From: JBFWVD01 sp050246915
GTDB taxonomy: Bacteria; Actinomycetota; Acidimicrobiia; Acidimicrobiales; Ilumatobacteraceae
Reading direction: 5' to 3'
DNA length: 54,948 nucleotides
Assembly (NCBI GenBank): GCA_050246915.1
Contig: JBFWVD010000035.1
Coordinates: 1 to 54,948 of the forward strand
Shown here one piece after another: positions 35,258 to 44,012 of the stretch; positions within the stretch are counted from its first letter, which is position 1; every line of letters starts with the position of its first letter. The notes under the pieces were generated by a model. The model saw only the letters and a program-made list of their open reading frames with translations, was not told the origin of the DNA and did not search any database. The position numbers and the translations under genes were made by a program.

Positions 35258-36255
35258 GTGAAACTCATCGCCGCCATCGTCACGTCAGTGGTCGTCGGAC
35301 TCCTCGCCCTGCCCCTCATCGCCGGCGGTACAACAGGTCGGGCGTTAGCCGGCTGCGGTGACGTGCCCCGCATCCTCGACACCATCCGCACTTTCGAATC
35401 ACACGGTGACTACACCGCCAAGGCTGCTCGCGCGTCCGCGTCGGGGGCATACCAGATCATCGACTCGACGTGGGTCGCATGGAGTACGGCCGCCGGTGTC
35501 GGCATCGAGTACCAACACGCCTCGCAAGCGCCACCAGCGGTGCAAGACGTCGTCGCCGGCCATCGGGTCGAACAGATCCTCGACCAGTACCACGACGTGA
35601 GTTACATCCCGATCCTCTGGTACTACCCGGCCGCGGTCACCAACTCGGCGCTGATGGACGTAGTTCCAGTACCCGAAGCTGGGAACACCCTCACGCCACG
35701 CCAGTACCAGACACGATGGCTGAGCTTGTACGACTCGAAGGGCGCGACCGCGACGGTCGTCTGCGGACCGGTGCTCAATGGCGGCGATGGTCGTTGCCCG
35801 TCGACCGGAGCTACATCGACGCCAACCCTGCCGCGCTCGCGGCACCCCATCACGATTACCCGGCATGGGACTTCGCAATCCCTGTCGGCACCCCGATCTA
35901 CGCGATCCACGCGGGCACCGTCGACCACGTCTCGAACTGGTCTGGCAACTGCTACGACAATCGAAACGTATGCGTCGACACTTGCGGCACAGGACTCGCA
36001 GTCCAAGACGCCGGCGGCGTCAGATGGATCTACTGCCACGCCTCACGACTCACGGTGTCACTCGGCGATCGCGTCGTCGCCGGTATGCAGATCATGCTGT
36101 CGGGCAACACCGGCCACTCCAGCGGCCCCCACCTCCACGTCGGCATACGCATCAACGGAGTCGACCGGTGCCCTCAGTCGCTCCTGGCGGCCCTGTACCC
36201 GTACGTCACGACACCAGCGGTTTCCGAACTCCAGATTGAAGGATGCACCGGGTAG
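35258..36255 (+). pseudogene. Frameshifted peptidoglycan hydrolase (transglycosylase-like plus M23 LytM)
   Basis: The GTG start at 35258 begins a signal anchor (KLIAAIVTSVVVGLLALPLIAG) and a lytic transglycosylase-like domain (DTIRTFESHGDYTAKA, SASGAYQIIDSTWVAW). After codon GAT at 35786-35788 the reading frame turns into low-complexity T/S/R. The -1 frame instead continues as WSLPVDRSYIDANPA and a full M23 LytM domain (GTPIYAIHAGTV, then YCHASRL, SSGPHLHVGI) to the stop at 36255. The two halves form the usual VirB1-like hydrolase of actinobacterial elements, so a base seems lost near 35788. No slippery heptamer is visible. It may be a sequencing error, a decayed gene, or true recoding. Confidence 0.8.
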
Positions 36256-36385
36256 CAGATGGGGTAGGCCGTCCTCGTCAACTGAACGATTGGCCGCCCT
36301 TCATCCGATTTCACTCTGCCCGCGGACCATCAATCCGCAGCGGGGCTGTCGGACCGGGCTGAACCATGCGTCCGGCCTCAGTCGG

Positions 36386-37576
36386 TTACAGCATCGGTCG
36401 CGGTCGGAGTCCGAGAGCGTGGTGGAGGCGCAGGTACAGCCGGTCGGCAATGACGCCAAGGTCGTCGACGAGTTCGGTGTGGTCGCACCGCGTGGCTCGT
36501 CGGTATTCGGGCTCGCTGTATGGGGAGCCCACGTCACCGAAGTCGATGCCGGCTGAGTAGGGGCGCATGTGCTGTAGTCCGGTGACCGCCAGGCCGAAAC
36601 TCCAGCCGCCGTTGTAGTCAGCAACCGTCGCGACGTGCCGGGCGACGGCGAGAGTGTGCGCAACGAACCCCCGTACGACTGCGGTCATTACGACCCTCTG
36701 GGCATTGTTCTCGTCGGACCCTCTCGCGTTGAAGGAGTGGATGCTGCCGTCCTCCCAGATTTCGAGGTCCACGCTGTATCGCTCAATCGCACCCGCGGAC
36801 GGGACACGACCGCCGCCCAGATACTCGTCGCACAACGCGTATCCATTCGCCCGCGGGTAGAAGCCGCTACCGAAGGTGGGTGCGTAGTCGCTCACACCTG
36901 TCGACTGGATGGCGTCCCGGACGTTGCACACCTCGGACATCCACCGACTGCAGTCACCCCTCACGGTGTCATCGAGCATGCTCGGCGACCCTTGTATCGG
37001 TAGCGCCACGACGTGAACGTGTGCGTTGAGGCGGGTCGCCCCGTTCCATGGGTCTCGGTTGATCTCGTAGTCGAGTGCCGTGTTGATCCGCTCGTTGAAG
37101 CTCTCCCGAATCGAGTGGAGGCGGGTCACCTCAGCGTCGGTGAGGATCCGATTCGTGCTGTCGCCTCTCCCCCGGTACGAGCCGTCGACCATGTGTGGCG
37201 CATCGAGAGACATCGGCACTTCGACGAGTGCATATCCGGCGGTGTCGGTCTCTCGGATTTCGTGGACTCGTACGTTCACCGAGGGTCTCGGAATGTCGCG
37301 GGCCACCTGGTCGATGCGTTCCTTCAGACCGACCAGCGGCACAGCGGAGAGGGAAGCCAACCCGGTTGCCTTGTCCTCGGTGACTCCGATCATGAGCAAA
37401 CCGCCATCGACGGCCATCGACGCGATATCGGCCGCGAGGCTCTTGTTCCCTGCCTTGCCAGCTGCCAGCTCCCGTTTGAAGTCGGTGTGATGGTCTTCGA
37501 CCAGAAGCCCATCGTTGATCGCGGCGTGAAGCGACTCGACAGTTCCCGGAAGTGCACGGCCCACGGCAAACATCAT
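36386..37576 (-). CDS. AlbA_2 (Schlafen-like) domain protein
   Basis: The AlbA_2 fold starts near residue 12: ESLHAAINDGLLVEDHHTDFKREL, with DIASMAVDGGLLMIGVTEDKATG. I place the start at ATG 37576, because the first ~31 residues of the longer ORF (from GTG 37669) look non-coding. No ribosome site supports either choice. The C-terminal two thirds are unlike COG2865 and lack HATPase and winged-helix motifs. It stands alone between T4SS and Tad genes, in the same direction as the Tad operon. It is a second AlbA_2 protein in this window and may be a regulator or a defence ATPase. Confidence 0.6.
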   Translation of the reverse strand: MMFAVGRALPGTVESLHAAINDGLLVEDHHTDFKRELAAGKAGNKSLAADIASMAVDGGLLMIGVTEDKATGLASLSAVPLVGLKERIDQVARDIPRPSVNVRVHEIRETDTAGYALVEVPMSLDAPHMVDGSYRGRGDSTNRILTDAEVTRLHSIRESFNERINTALDYEINRDPWNGATRLNAHVHVVALPIQGSPSMLDDTVRGDCSRWMSEVCNVRDAIQSTGVSDYAPTFGSGFYPRANGYALCDEYLGGGRVPSAGAIERYSVDLEIWEDGSIHSFNARGSDENNAQRVVMTAVVRGFVAHTLAVARHVATVADYNGGWSFGLAVTGLQHMRPYSAGIDFGDVGSPYSEPEYRRATRCDHTELVDDLGVIADRLYLRLHHALGLRPRPML

Positions 37577-37683
37577 GCCCGGCGATGAGCGGGCGTTGCG
37601 GCTCTTGGTTGCGGTCTGTTCCGAACCGACGGCGATCCCGTCCCTGGTTCGCGCATCTCGCAAAGGCACCAGCAGCGCTGACG

Positions 37684-40600
37684 TTACGTCGACTGGACCT
37701 TTCGGAGGTCGTAGTCACCGTTGGGGTCGTCGTCCTCAATGGCCGCGGCGAGTTCCCGTTCGTAGTCCGCCGTCGACTCGACCAACGTCGGGTCGGTCAT
37801 TCGGGCCGCCCAGGTGCGCTCGATGATCCGGTGCGGTAGCTCGGCGATTGGGCCGTCGAGTCCGCGTCGGGCGCGTTGGATTACCCATTGGATGCCGGCG
37901 GCATCGCCTGCTTCTCCGTACAGGTCGATGAGCCGGGCTGCCACATCCCCGACCACCTGTTCGGCGCGCGCTGCGGCGTGTTCGTCGTAGGCCCAAGTGA
38001 AGCCGGACTGGGCTGTGTACGGCTTGCCTCTGACGAGTTCGAACGCGTGACGAAGCACACTGACCGCCTCACTCGACGGGAGGTCGTCCGCGAGACGGTA
38101 GGCGTGGTCGAGTAGGTCGATGTCGGTGACGACACGCGACGAGATCAGGTACCGACTCGGATTGCCTGTCGCTGCTCTGCTGTCGGGTAGCAGCGGCGCG
38201 CCGTCGGTGCCATTGCCGAGCTTGCGGCGCAGGTGCGAGATGCGTGCCTGGATTGATCGGGGCTTGGGTGTACGCCACTCGTCGTGAGCGAGCAGGGTGG
38301 CGAGCCGGTCGAGGTTGATCGGCCCGTCATGACGAACCGTCGCCAACAAAGCGAGCAGCTCGACTTCGGCCTCGGTGAGGTGCTCGGCACAGCCCTCGAC
38401 CTCCACTTCGCCCAGCACCCGCACGAGGACGTCGAAGCAGCCATGCCGTAATTCGCTTCCGCCTTCAGAGTCGGCGGGCGTCTCCTCAGGCTGAATCGGA
38501 CTTTCGTCGAGGATCGCTTCGACCTCGACGGTGTCCTCGACATTGGCGAGCAGCTCGGCGATGTCGGCGCCGGCAGCCGGGGTAACGAGATGCGGTGTAA
38601 ACACCAGACCAAGGCTGACCCATTCGGCGTGTTGATCGTCGTGCAGCACAATGCGCTCGATGGCGGTCACAACGCCTCGGCCGACGGCGACCGAACCGCT
38701 ACCGGACGGTGCCGCGTCGGCGAACTCATCCGCGGCCGGGCTGTCAACCGACGTTGCCACCACGACGATCGGTTCCCATTCGTCATTGGATCGTCCCAGC
38801 ATTCGCGCTGCAAACGTGGTGTGTGCCTTCGTCTTCGCGAGGGCCGCGCGTGTCTCGGTCGTCCTTGTGGCCAGCCACTTCAGGGCCGTATCGAGCGAGC
38901 TGGATCGGATGCGTTCGAGATGCTTGGCCCCGGGCACGACGACATCGACGGTGATGAGATCGATGTTGTCGGCGAGGGGGCTCGCGCCGAGGGCCAGGAC
39001 GAGTTGGTGGGTGAAGGCGGCAACGAGTTCCGGTGTGCCGTCGATCGAAAGTGAGCCTGCGGTCTCCAAGTCGAGAAGGAGTTCGCCACCGTCGGCCCGG
39101 ACGCCGATGGGGACCAAGGTGGGAAGTATCGGACGCCGTTGACGGTGGTCGCGTCGTTCGGGGGGCCATGGGGTCCGCCAGGACCAGCCGCCGTCGGTCG
39201 TGGTCCATGACTTGGGCGGCGATGACTGCGCCTCGCTCCACAGGAGCTCTACGCCGGTGTCGTTGAGCTGCACGGCTCGCACGAGTGGCTTGTTGCCCTC
39301 GAGTCGCGTGTGCCCGGTGAGTGACCCGAGTAGCTCGTGGAGGGCGGCGATGCGATCCGGGCGCGCTTCGCCATGGAGGATGGTCTCGGTGGTTGCCGCC
39401 GCGGGAGTCGCGCTTTCGAGACGGTGGCCGGGTCGTCTGCGTGCGAGGCGGCGCCGGCGGAGTCGCGTGACGGTCGCAGCGATGCCCGTGGCGAAGAGAC
39501 TGCCGATGACGAGTTTCGTCCATGGGTTCGGTGTCGTCGCCTCGCTCACGTCGGGGGTCTCTCCGTCGGTAGCCGGCGTCGGGGTTGATGTAAGGGGGCT
39601 GGTGGGCCCGGGCGACTCCGGCGCCGACGGTGTCGACTCTGTGTTCGCCGGCGCCGCGTGAGGCGTTGTGGGCGCCACAACGGGTGCCGTGGCCGTCGGT
39701 GGCGGAATGGTTGACGTCGGCCTCGGCGGCGGCTCCTGCGGGGTCTCGACGGGTGGATGGTGTCCGTTCGGGTTTGGTAGGACCAGGATGTCACCGCGAT
39801 AGAGCATGGAGTTCGGTGTCCGTCTGCCGAGTCGCTCGACGTTGGCCTCCATGAGGTCACGCGTCTCGTCGAAGACCTCGCGTGGGGTTGGTTCGTGGCC
39901 GAGGACGATCTCGAGGTGATCGTCGGCGATCTCCCAGTAGCTGTCCCCGCGCTGGACGGTGTGTGTCTCCTCGGTGGCCGTCGCTGGGGCCACTGGTGCT
40001 GCGGACACGGGCGCTGCGACTACCGGCACCTCTCGATCGGTTGGGATGTCGAGGATCCATCCGATTCCGACGACGCCGGGCGTAGTGAATTTCCGGCCGT
40101 CGGTCATCACGCGGCCGAGGTTTCGGTCGAGGATCTGCTGAGCGATCTGGCGTGTGCGGCCACGGTCGCCGTCGGCTATTCGACCGGCGATGCCGTAGAT
40201 GCTGTCGCCTCGCCAGATGGTGTGGGTGGTCCATTGTTCGGTCTGGGTGGGCGTCGGGGCCGCCTGGTTACCGGTCCGACTCAACGGCGCTGCGACGATT
40301 GGCACGGTGGCCACCGCGCGAGGTGGCAGCGGCGCAGCTGACGAGACATGCGATGGAACCATGGTGGACAGCGCAAGCAGTCCACCGGCGAGGCGTTGCG
40401 CGATGGCTTGGGACCAGCCGAATCCGTGGAGTCGCGGCATACCGATGCCTTGGACGCGGAGGAACCGAACTTCGAAAGCGACGCTGACGACGACGATGAC
40501 GAGGGCGCTCCAAGCCGCAGCGAGGCCGACCCTGCCGATGGTGGCGATGACGGTCTCGTTGTCGACCGCTCGGGTGAGCGCGTGTCTGATGTCGGCGCAA

Positions 40601-40773
40601 CTCCACGACCACGGTGCGGTCAAACCCACCAGCGGGTTCGGAGAATCGAGCAGCGTTCGCGATAGTCGAAGCAGCAGGGCGGGGATGGCAACAACGAGGA
40701 ACGCCAGACCGGCGAGCGCGCCGAGGCCCCGTTGGAGGTTGCGTTCACGGCTTCGAAGTACGGCGAGGTTCAT
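37684..40773 (-). CDS. Membrane LysM / BTAD-type regulator hybrid
   Basis: The 1029-aa protein begins with two transmembrane segments (~18-36 and ~85-103), then two LysM domains (TIWRGDSIYGIAGRIADG, then TVQRGDSYWEIADDHLE) separated by a proline-rich stretch, then another hydrophobic segment (~421-440). The C-terminal third is intracellular: a helical section and an OmpR-type winged helix with a BTAD domain (HLTEAEVELLALLATVRHDG, then SIQARISHLRRKLGN, YRLADDLPSSEAVSVLRHAF). LysM binds peptidoglycan, so this may link wall state to transcription. It is the last gene of the Tad operon, overlapping the previous one by four bases. Such LysM-BTAD fusions occur near actinobacterial Tad loci. Confidence 0.82.
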   Translation of the reverse strand: MNLAVLRSRERNLQRGLGALAGLAFLVVAIPALLLRLSRTLLDSPNPLVGLTAPWSWSCADIRHALTRAVDNETVIATIGRVGLAAAWSALVIVVVSVAFEVRFLRVQGIGMPRLHGFGWSQAIAQRLAGGLLALSTMVPSHVSSAAPLPPRAVATVPIVAAPLSRTGNQAAPTPTQTEQWTTHTIWRGDSIYGIAGRIADGDRGRTRQIAQQILDRNLGRVMTDGRKFTTPGVVGIGWILDIPTDREVPVVAAPVSAAPVAPATATEETHTVQRGDSYWEIADDHLEIVLGHEPTPREVFDETRDLMEANVERLGRRTPNSMLYRGDILVLPNPNGHHPPVETPQEPPPRPTSTIPPPTATAPVVAPTTPHAAPANTESTPSAPESPGPTSPLTSTPTPATDGETPDVSEATTPNPWTKLVIGSLFATGIAATVTRLRRRRLARRRPGHRLESATPAAATTETILHGEARPDRIAALHELLGSLTGHTRLEGNKPLVRAVQLNDTGVELLWSEAQSSPPKSWTTTDGGWSWRTPWPPERRDHRQRRPILPTLVPIGVRADGGELLLDLETAGSLSIDGTPELVAAFTHQLVLALGASPLADNIDLITVDVVVPGAKHLERIRSSSLDTALKWLATRTTETRAALAKTKAHTTFAARMLGRSNDEWEPIVVVATSVDSPAADEFADAAPSGSGSVAVGRGVVTAIERIVLHDDQHAEWVSLGLVFTPHLVTPAAGADIAELLANVEDTVEVEAILDESPIQPEETPADSEGGSELRHGCFDVLVRVLGEVEVEGCAEHLTEAEVELLALLATVRHDGPINLDRLATLLAHDEWRTPKPRSIQARISHLRRKLGNGTDGAPLLPDSRAATGNPSRYLISSRVVTDIDLLDHAYRLADDLPSSEAVSVLRHAFELVRGKPYTAQSGFTWAYDEHAAARAEQVVGDVAARLIDLYGEAGDAAGIQWVIQRARRGLDGPIAELPHRIIERTWAARMTDPTLVESTADYERELAAAIEDDDPNGDYDLRKVQST

Positions 40774-41198
40774 GTGCCTTCTCCTCGCACGCCGACGGCC
40801 AGTCGGGCGGTGCCTTGCCCGGTGACGATGCGGCCGCCTTCGGTGATCTCCACGACCACGGTCACCCGATCAGCGGTGACGTTCACCGTGATGACTCGTC
40901 CGGCGGTTTCGTTGGCGCGCAGCAGCGCCGCTGCGGCGTCGATTGCGAGTTGTGGAGCCTGGTCGCTGTTGACGGTGGGGGCTGCGGTGCGAAGGCTGGC
41001 GGGATCGACGGCTTGTGCCCCGGCGCGTGCGGCTTGGAACGCGATCGCGTCGGCGTCGCTGGCGGCGTTGACGGAGCGGTCAACGTTTGAGGTGAGCCAC
41101 AGCAACGTTCCACCGGTGAGGCTGAGCATGAGTGCAATGGCCGCGACCGTCGCCGAACCACGATCGTCGCCTCGATCCTCATTGAGTCGGCGGATCAC
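40770..41198 (-). CDS. TadE/TadG-like pseudopilin
   Basis: GTG 41198 overlaps the previous stop (GTGA). The 142-aa product has RGSATVAAIALMLSLTGG near residues 15-32, a hydrophobic TadE-type N-terminal helix preceded by a short charged leader. A basic-acidic mix and a strand-rich C-terminus (VITVNVTADRVTVVVEITEGG) follow. It is a minor Tad pilus component. Its place beside two similar genes is typical. Confidence 0.75.
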   Translation of the reverse strand: MIRRLNEDRGDDRGSATVAAIALMLSLTGGTLLWLTSNVDRSVNAASDADAIAFQAARAGAQAVDPASLRTAAPTVNSDQAPQLAIDAAAALLRANETAGRVITVNVTADRVTVVVEITEGGRIVTGQGTARLAVGVRGEGT

Positions 41199-41626
41199 GG
41201 TGTGCCTGCCCGGTAGGTGTCGATGACGGCCGCGCCGTGTCCCGTGAACCTTCGAGGCGGTGCAGCGACGGCGACCAGGTCGTCGTTGCGTGTGTTGCAG
41301 GTGACGTCGACGGTGACGATCCCGCCCGGTCGGAAGTCCGAGACGTCGACGACGACGGTGGGGTCGGCGGTGCACGTCGAGGAGTCGCCGAGCATGTCGG
41401 CAGCGGTCCGTCGTGCGGCTGCGTCCGCGGCGCCAGGGTCGCGTTGGCGGGCTGCGGCTTGTGCGGCCGAGTCGGCGGCGGTCCGCACCGAGGCGCGGCT
41501 CTCGACCTGACGCCCAACCGAGAACAGGAGCACTACGAACGCGACGACAACTGGGGCGATCAAGATTGAGGCGACCACTTCCGCGGCGCCACGGTCGTCG
41601 TGCACGGTGTCACACGAGCGGTTCAA
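41195..41626 (-). CDS. TadE-like pseudopilin
   Basis: This 143-aa protein has RGAAEVVASILIAPVVVAFVV near its N-terminus, the leader-plus-hydrophobic-helix pattern of TadE pseudopilins. A mixed C-terminal domain has two cysteines (C84 and C109, approximately). It overlaps both neighbours by four bases. It is a minor Tad pilus subunit, assigned by pattern and by its locus. Confidence 0.75.
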   Translation of the reverse strand: MNRSCDTVHDDRGAAEVVASILIAPVVVAFVVLLFSVGRQVESRASVRTAADSAAQAAARQRDPGAADAAARRTAADMLGDSSTCTADPTVVVDVSDFRPGGIVTVDVTCNTRNDDLVAVAAPPRRFTGHGAAVIDTYRAGTP

Positions 41627-42036
41627 AGTGGGCTCCAGCCCTCGATGGGCATGGCTACTTGGACGTCGACGGAGCTGGTCGTTCCGATCACAATGCCGGG
41701 AGCGTCGCCGGTCACCCGTACGACGACGGTTCCACCGGTCCCACCGGTCGGATCGACGGTGATGGTGACGTTCACGTGTGCGAGATCGGTGCGGGCGGTC
41801 AGGTTCACTTCGGCATCGCGTTCGGCGTCGGCCGGGTCAGCGCCCGATCGTGCAACGAGCGCTGCGGTGGCGCGGGCCCCGACGCGGGCTTGTGTGCGCG
41901 CATGGTTCCAGAGCGCCGCTTGGACCCCAGCGAGGAGCAGGAGTGTGAGTACCGGGAGCATCAGCACCACCGATACCGTCGTAGCGACGCCACTGTCATC
42001 GAGACGATTCCGCAGGCGAGGCGGCGAGCCTGCCAT
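41623..42036 (-). CDS. TadE-like pseudopilin
   Basis: The ATG at 42036 starts MAGSPPRLRNRLDDSG, four bases after the Flp-like gene; the longer frame would overlap that gene entirely. The 137-aa protein has GVATTVSVVLMLPVLTLLLLAG, the hydrophobic TadE helix, after a basic leader. A strand-rich C-terminus follows. It is one of three consecutive TadE-like genes, a common arrangement in Tad loci. Confidence 0.75.
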   Translation of the reverse strand: MAGSPPRLRNRLDDSGVATTVSVVLMLPVLTLLLLAGVQAALWNHARTQARVGARATAALVARSGADPADAERDAEVNLTARTDLAHVNVTITVDPTGGTGGTVVVRVTGDAPGIVIGTTSSVDVQVAMPIEGWSPL

Positions 42037-42040
42037 CGGG

Positions 42041-42253
42041 TCAGGGCGCGGTCGGGTTCGGCAACGGTTCGCTGGCCTTGGCCCGGATCGCAGTCCAGAT
42101 GATCGCGGCGACCGCGACGGTGCCAAGTCCGGCGGCGACGTACCACAGGATGTGTTCGACCGACGTCGAGCCTCGATCGTCTCGGGACATTTCGCGGGCC
42201 TTCGCCCACCAACACCGAACGTAGGTCAACATGACATCGGCTACGGGGTTCAT
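42041..42253 (-). CDS. Flp-family type IVb pilin-like protein
   Basis: This 70-aa gene is chosen because AAGGAG lies seven bases before its ATG. It contains RGSTSVEHILWYVAAGLG, where G28 is followed by STSVE, so the glutamate is at +5, the class III pilin processing site. The long N-terminal leader (28 residues) and short C-tail (EPLPNPTAP) are unusual. It is the best major-pilin candidate. A prepilin peptidase is not seen in this window and would have to be supplied elsewhere. Confidence 0.75.
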   Translation of the reverse strand: MNPVADVMLTYVRCWWAKAREMSRDDRGSTSVEHILWYVAAGLGTVAVAAIIWTAIRAKASEPLPNPTAP

Positions 42254-42288
42254 CTCTGTTTCTCCTTGGTGTGTGGGGCGGTGAGCCC

Positions 42289-43173
42289 TCAGGTGTTTCG
42301 GATTGACGCGAGTGCCGGGTAGAGACCGGCGACGATGAACACGATCCCCATCGCCACGAGTGGAAAGGTGATCTTGCCGGTGCGTACGCGGGCGTCCTGT
42401 TCTTGTTCGGCTTGCAGAGACGAGCGGAGCGATTCGGTTTTGGCGATGAGGCTCCGAGCAACCGGCGCGCCTTGGCTCGTAGCCAGCGACGCGCTCGCCG
42501 CTATCTCGATCAATTCGACGACACCGAGGTCCCGGCCGAGCACTGCGAGTGCCGTCACCGCCGGACGGCCCGCGGTCGCGGCTTCGAGCATCCGGCGACG
42601 CAACTCGACGAAAAGCCGTCCATCGCCGGCGTCGGCGGCCAGACGCAGTGCGCCCTCGTTGCCCTGGTTGGACGCGAGGAGCATCGTGAGCACGTCCAGG
42701 TACGCGGAGAGCTGGTGACGCAGATCGCGCGACCCCGCCGACGCGCGCTGTTCGAGATCGGCCACCACGACCAGCACTGCGATCCCACCACACGCCAGCG
42801 CCAACCCGAGTGAGACCGTCCACATCGCCACCGAACCCGACGCCCGACTGACCGTCGCGGCAACAACGAGCGGCGTCACGAAACCCGCCAGGGCCGCGGC
42901 GGCGATGCATGCGGCGTGGGCTTCGGGGGCACGGCCGACCAGGTCGAGGCGTCGCCGCGTCGAAGCCCCGCCGACGCGTCCACCAACCATCGACAGTGCC
43001 CTCGCCCCGAACCTCGTCCACCGATCGGCGGCATCGCTGTGTCGCTCTGGTGGTCGGTGGAGATAGGCGACGGTGCGGGCCAACGATGGTGTCGACGCGG
43101 TGAACGCGGTGATGCACAGCCATCCCCCGGCACCCACCGTCAACCCCCCGAGCATGATGAGGACGAGGGTCAT
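42289..43173 (-). CDS. tadC: TadC-like inner-membrane pilus assembly protein
   Basis: The ATG at 43173 overlaps the TadB stop (ATGA). The 294-aa protein has four hydrophobic segments, with a GspF-type T2SSF region (QLSAYLDVLTMLLASNQGNEGALRLA; GVVELIEIAASASLA). It is the second platform protein of the Tad system. Family and order (A-B-C) support the call. Confidence 0.85.
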   Translation of the reverse strand: MTLVLIMLGGLTVGAGGWLCITAFTASTPSLARTVAYLHRPPERHSDAADRWTRFGARALSMVGGRVGGASTRRRLDLVGRAPEAHAACIAAAALAGFVTPLVVAATVSRASGSVAMWTVSLGLALACGGIAVLVVVADLEQRASAGSRDLRHQLSAYLDVLTMLLASNQGNEGALRLAADAGDGRLFVELRRRMLEAATAGRPAVTALAVLGRDLGVVELIEIAASASLATSQGAPVARSLIAKTESLRSSLQAEQEQDARVRTGKITFPLVAMGIVFIVAGLYPALASIRNT

Positions 43174-44012
43174 CGCAGGCCCTTCAAGGAGAGGAACCGC
43201 GCCGGGCGAGTGAAGCGGGAGAGCCGTTGGACGTACACGATCAAGCCGCCGAACGCGGCCAGCAGGAGACACAGCACCGTTTGGCCGGTGATCGTTCGGT
43301 AGGGGGCGAGGTAGGAGGACCGAGCGAAGACCAGACCACCCACAAGTTGGGCGGTCATCAGCCCCGTCACCCACCACACCTCACGCCGCGCCGGTTCCCG
43401 TTCGGCTTCGAGGAGCTTTCGGCGTTCGGCCTGATGGCGGGCCTGGGCCGCCAATGCCGACAGGACCCGCTCGGCACGGCCGCCTTTGGTGAGCGCGACG
43501 AGTAGCCCGGCCGCGATCAGGTCCGCGGTCGGGTCATCGAGGTCGTCGGCAAATTGGCGTAACACGACCTGCTCGCTTTGGCGCCCGAGTCGTGACGCCA
43601 ACGCCCGCACCTGCGGACGCACCGGTTCAGGACACGTTGCCACGGTCGCTTGGATTGCTCCGATCGGCTGATCACCGGCCATCAGAACGTCACGGAGCTG
43701 TTCGGTCCATGTCGCGAGTGCCTCGACGCGTTCCAATTCGCCAGGGGCGGACCGGTCGCGATCGGTGTACATGCCCGCGACCCACCAGCCGATCGCTCCG
43801 CACGCAAGGCTCGGCAGCACCCAGCGGGTGGCCGCCAACACGACCACGGCGATCACCACCGCGACGATCGCCCGAAGTGCGAGACGCCGCGCGTCGACCG
43901 GGACCTTCACGACCCGCTCGACCTCCGCCCGGGCAGGCACTAGCGCGGTGATGATCGTCAGCACGCCCGCCGCCACTACCGCGCCGGCGAGGATCACGGC
44001 GATCACGCCCAT
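43170..44012 (-). CDS. tadB: TadB-like inner-membrane pilus assembly protein
   Basis: ATG 44012 overlaps the TadA stop by ten bases. The 280-aa protein has hydrophobic N-terminal segments and a GspF-like loop (LATWTEQLRDVLMAGDQPIGAI; ADLIAAGLLVALTKGGRAERVL), the TadB platform. It should sit in the membrane next to TadA. Together with TadC it is a standard pair. Confidence 0.85.
   Translation of the reverse strand: MGVIAVILAGAVVAAGVLTIITALVPARAEVERVVKVPVDARRLALRAIVAVVIAVVVLAATRWVLPSLACGAIGWWVAGMYTDRDRSAPGELERVEALATWTEQLRDVLMAGDQPIGAIQATVATCPEPVRPQVRALASRLGRQSEQVVLRQFADDLDDPTADLIAAGLLVALTKGGRAERVLSALAAQARHQAERRKLLEAEREPARREVWWVTGLMTAQLVGGLVFARSSYLAPYRTITGQTVLCLLLAAFGGLIVYVQRLSRFTRPARFLSLKGLR

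Noticed and set aside
35780..35800. Programmed -1 ribosomal frameshift in the hydrolase gene
   Set aside because: No slippery heptamer of the X-XXY-YYZ type is visible at the switch point; a lost base is simpler.
36256..36385. Short stem (gcgga / tccgc) between convergent genes as a terminator
   Set aside because: Only five clear pairs and no T-run; too weak to list.
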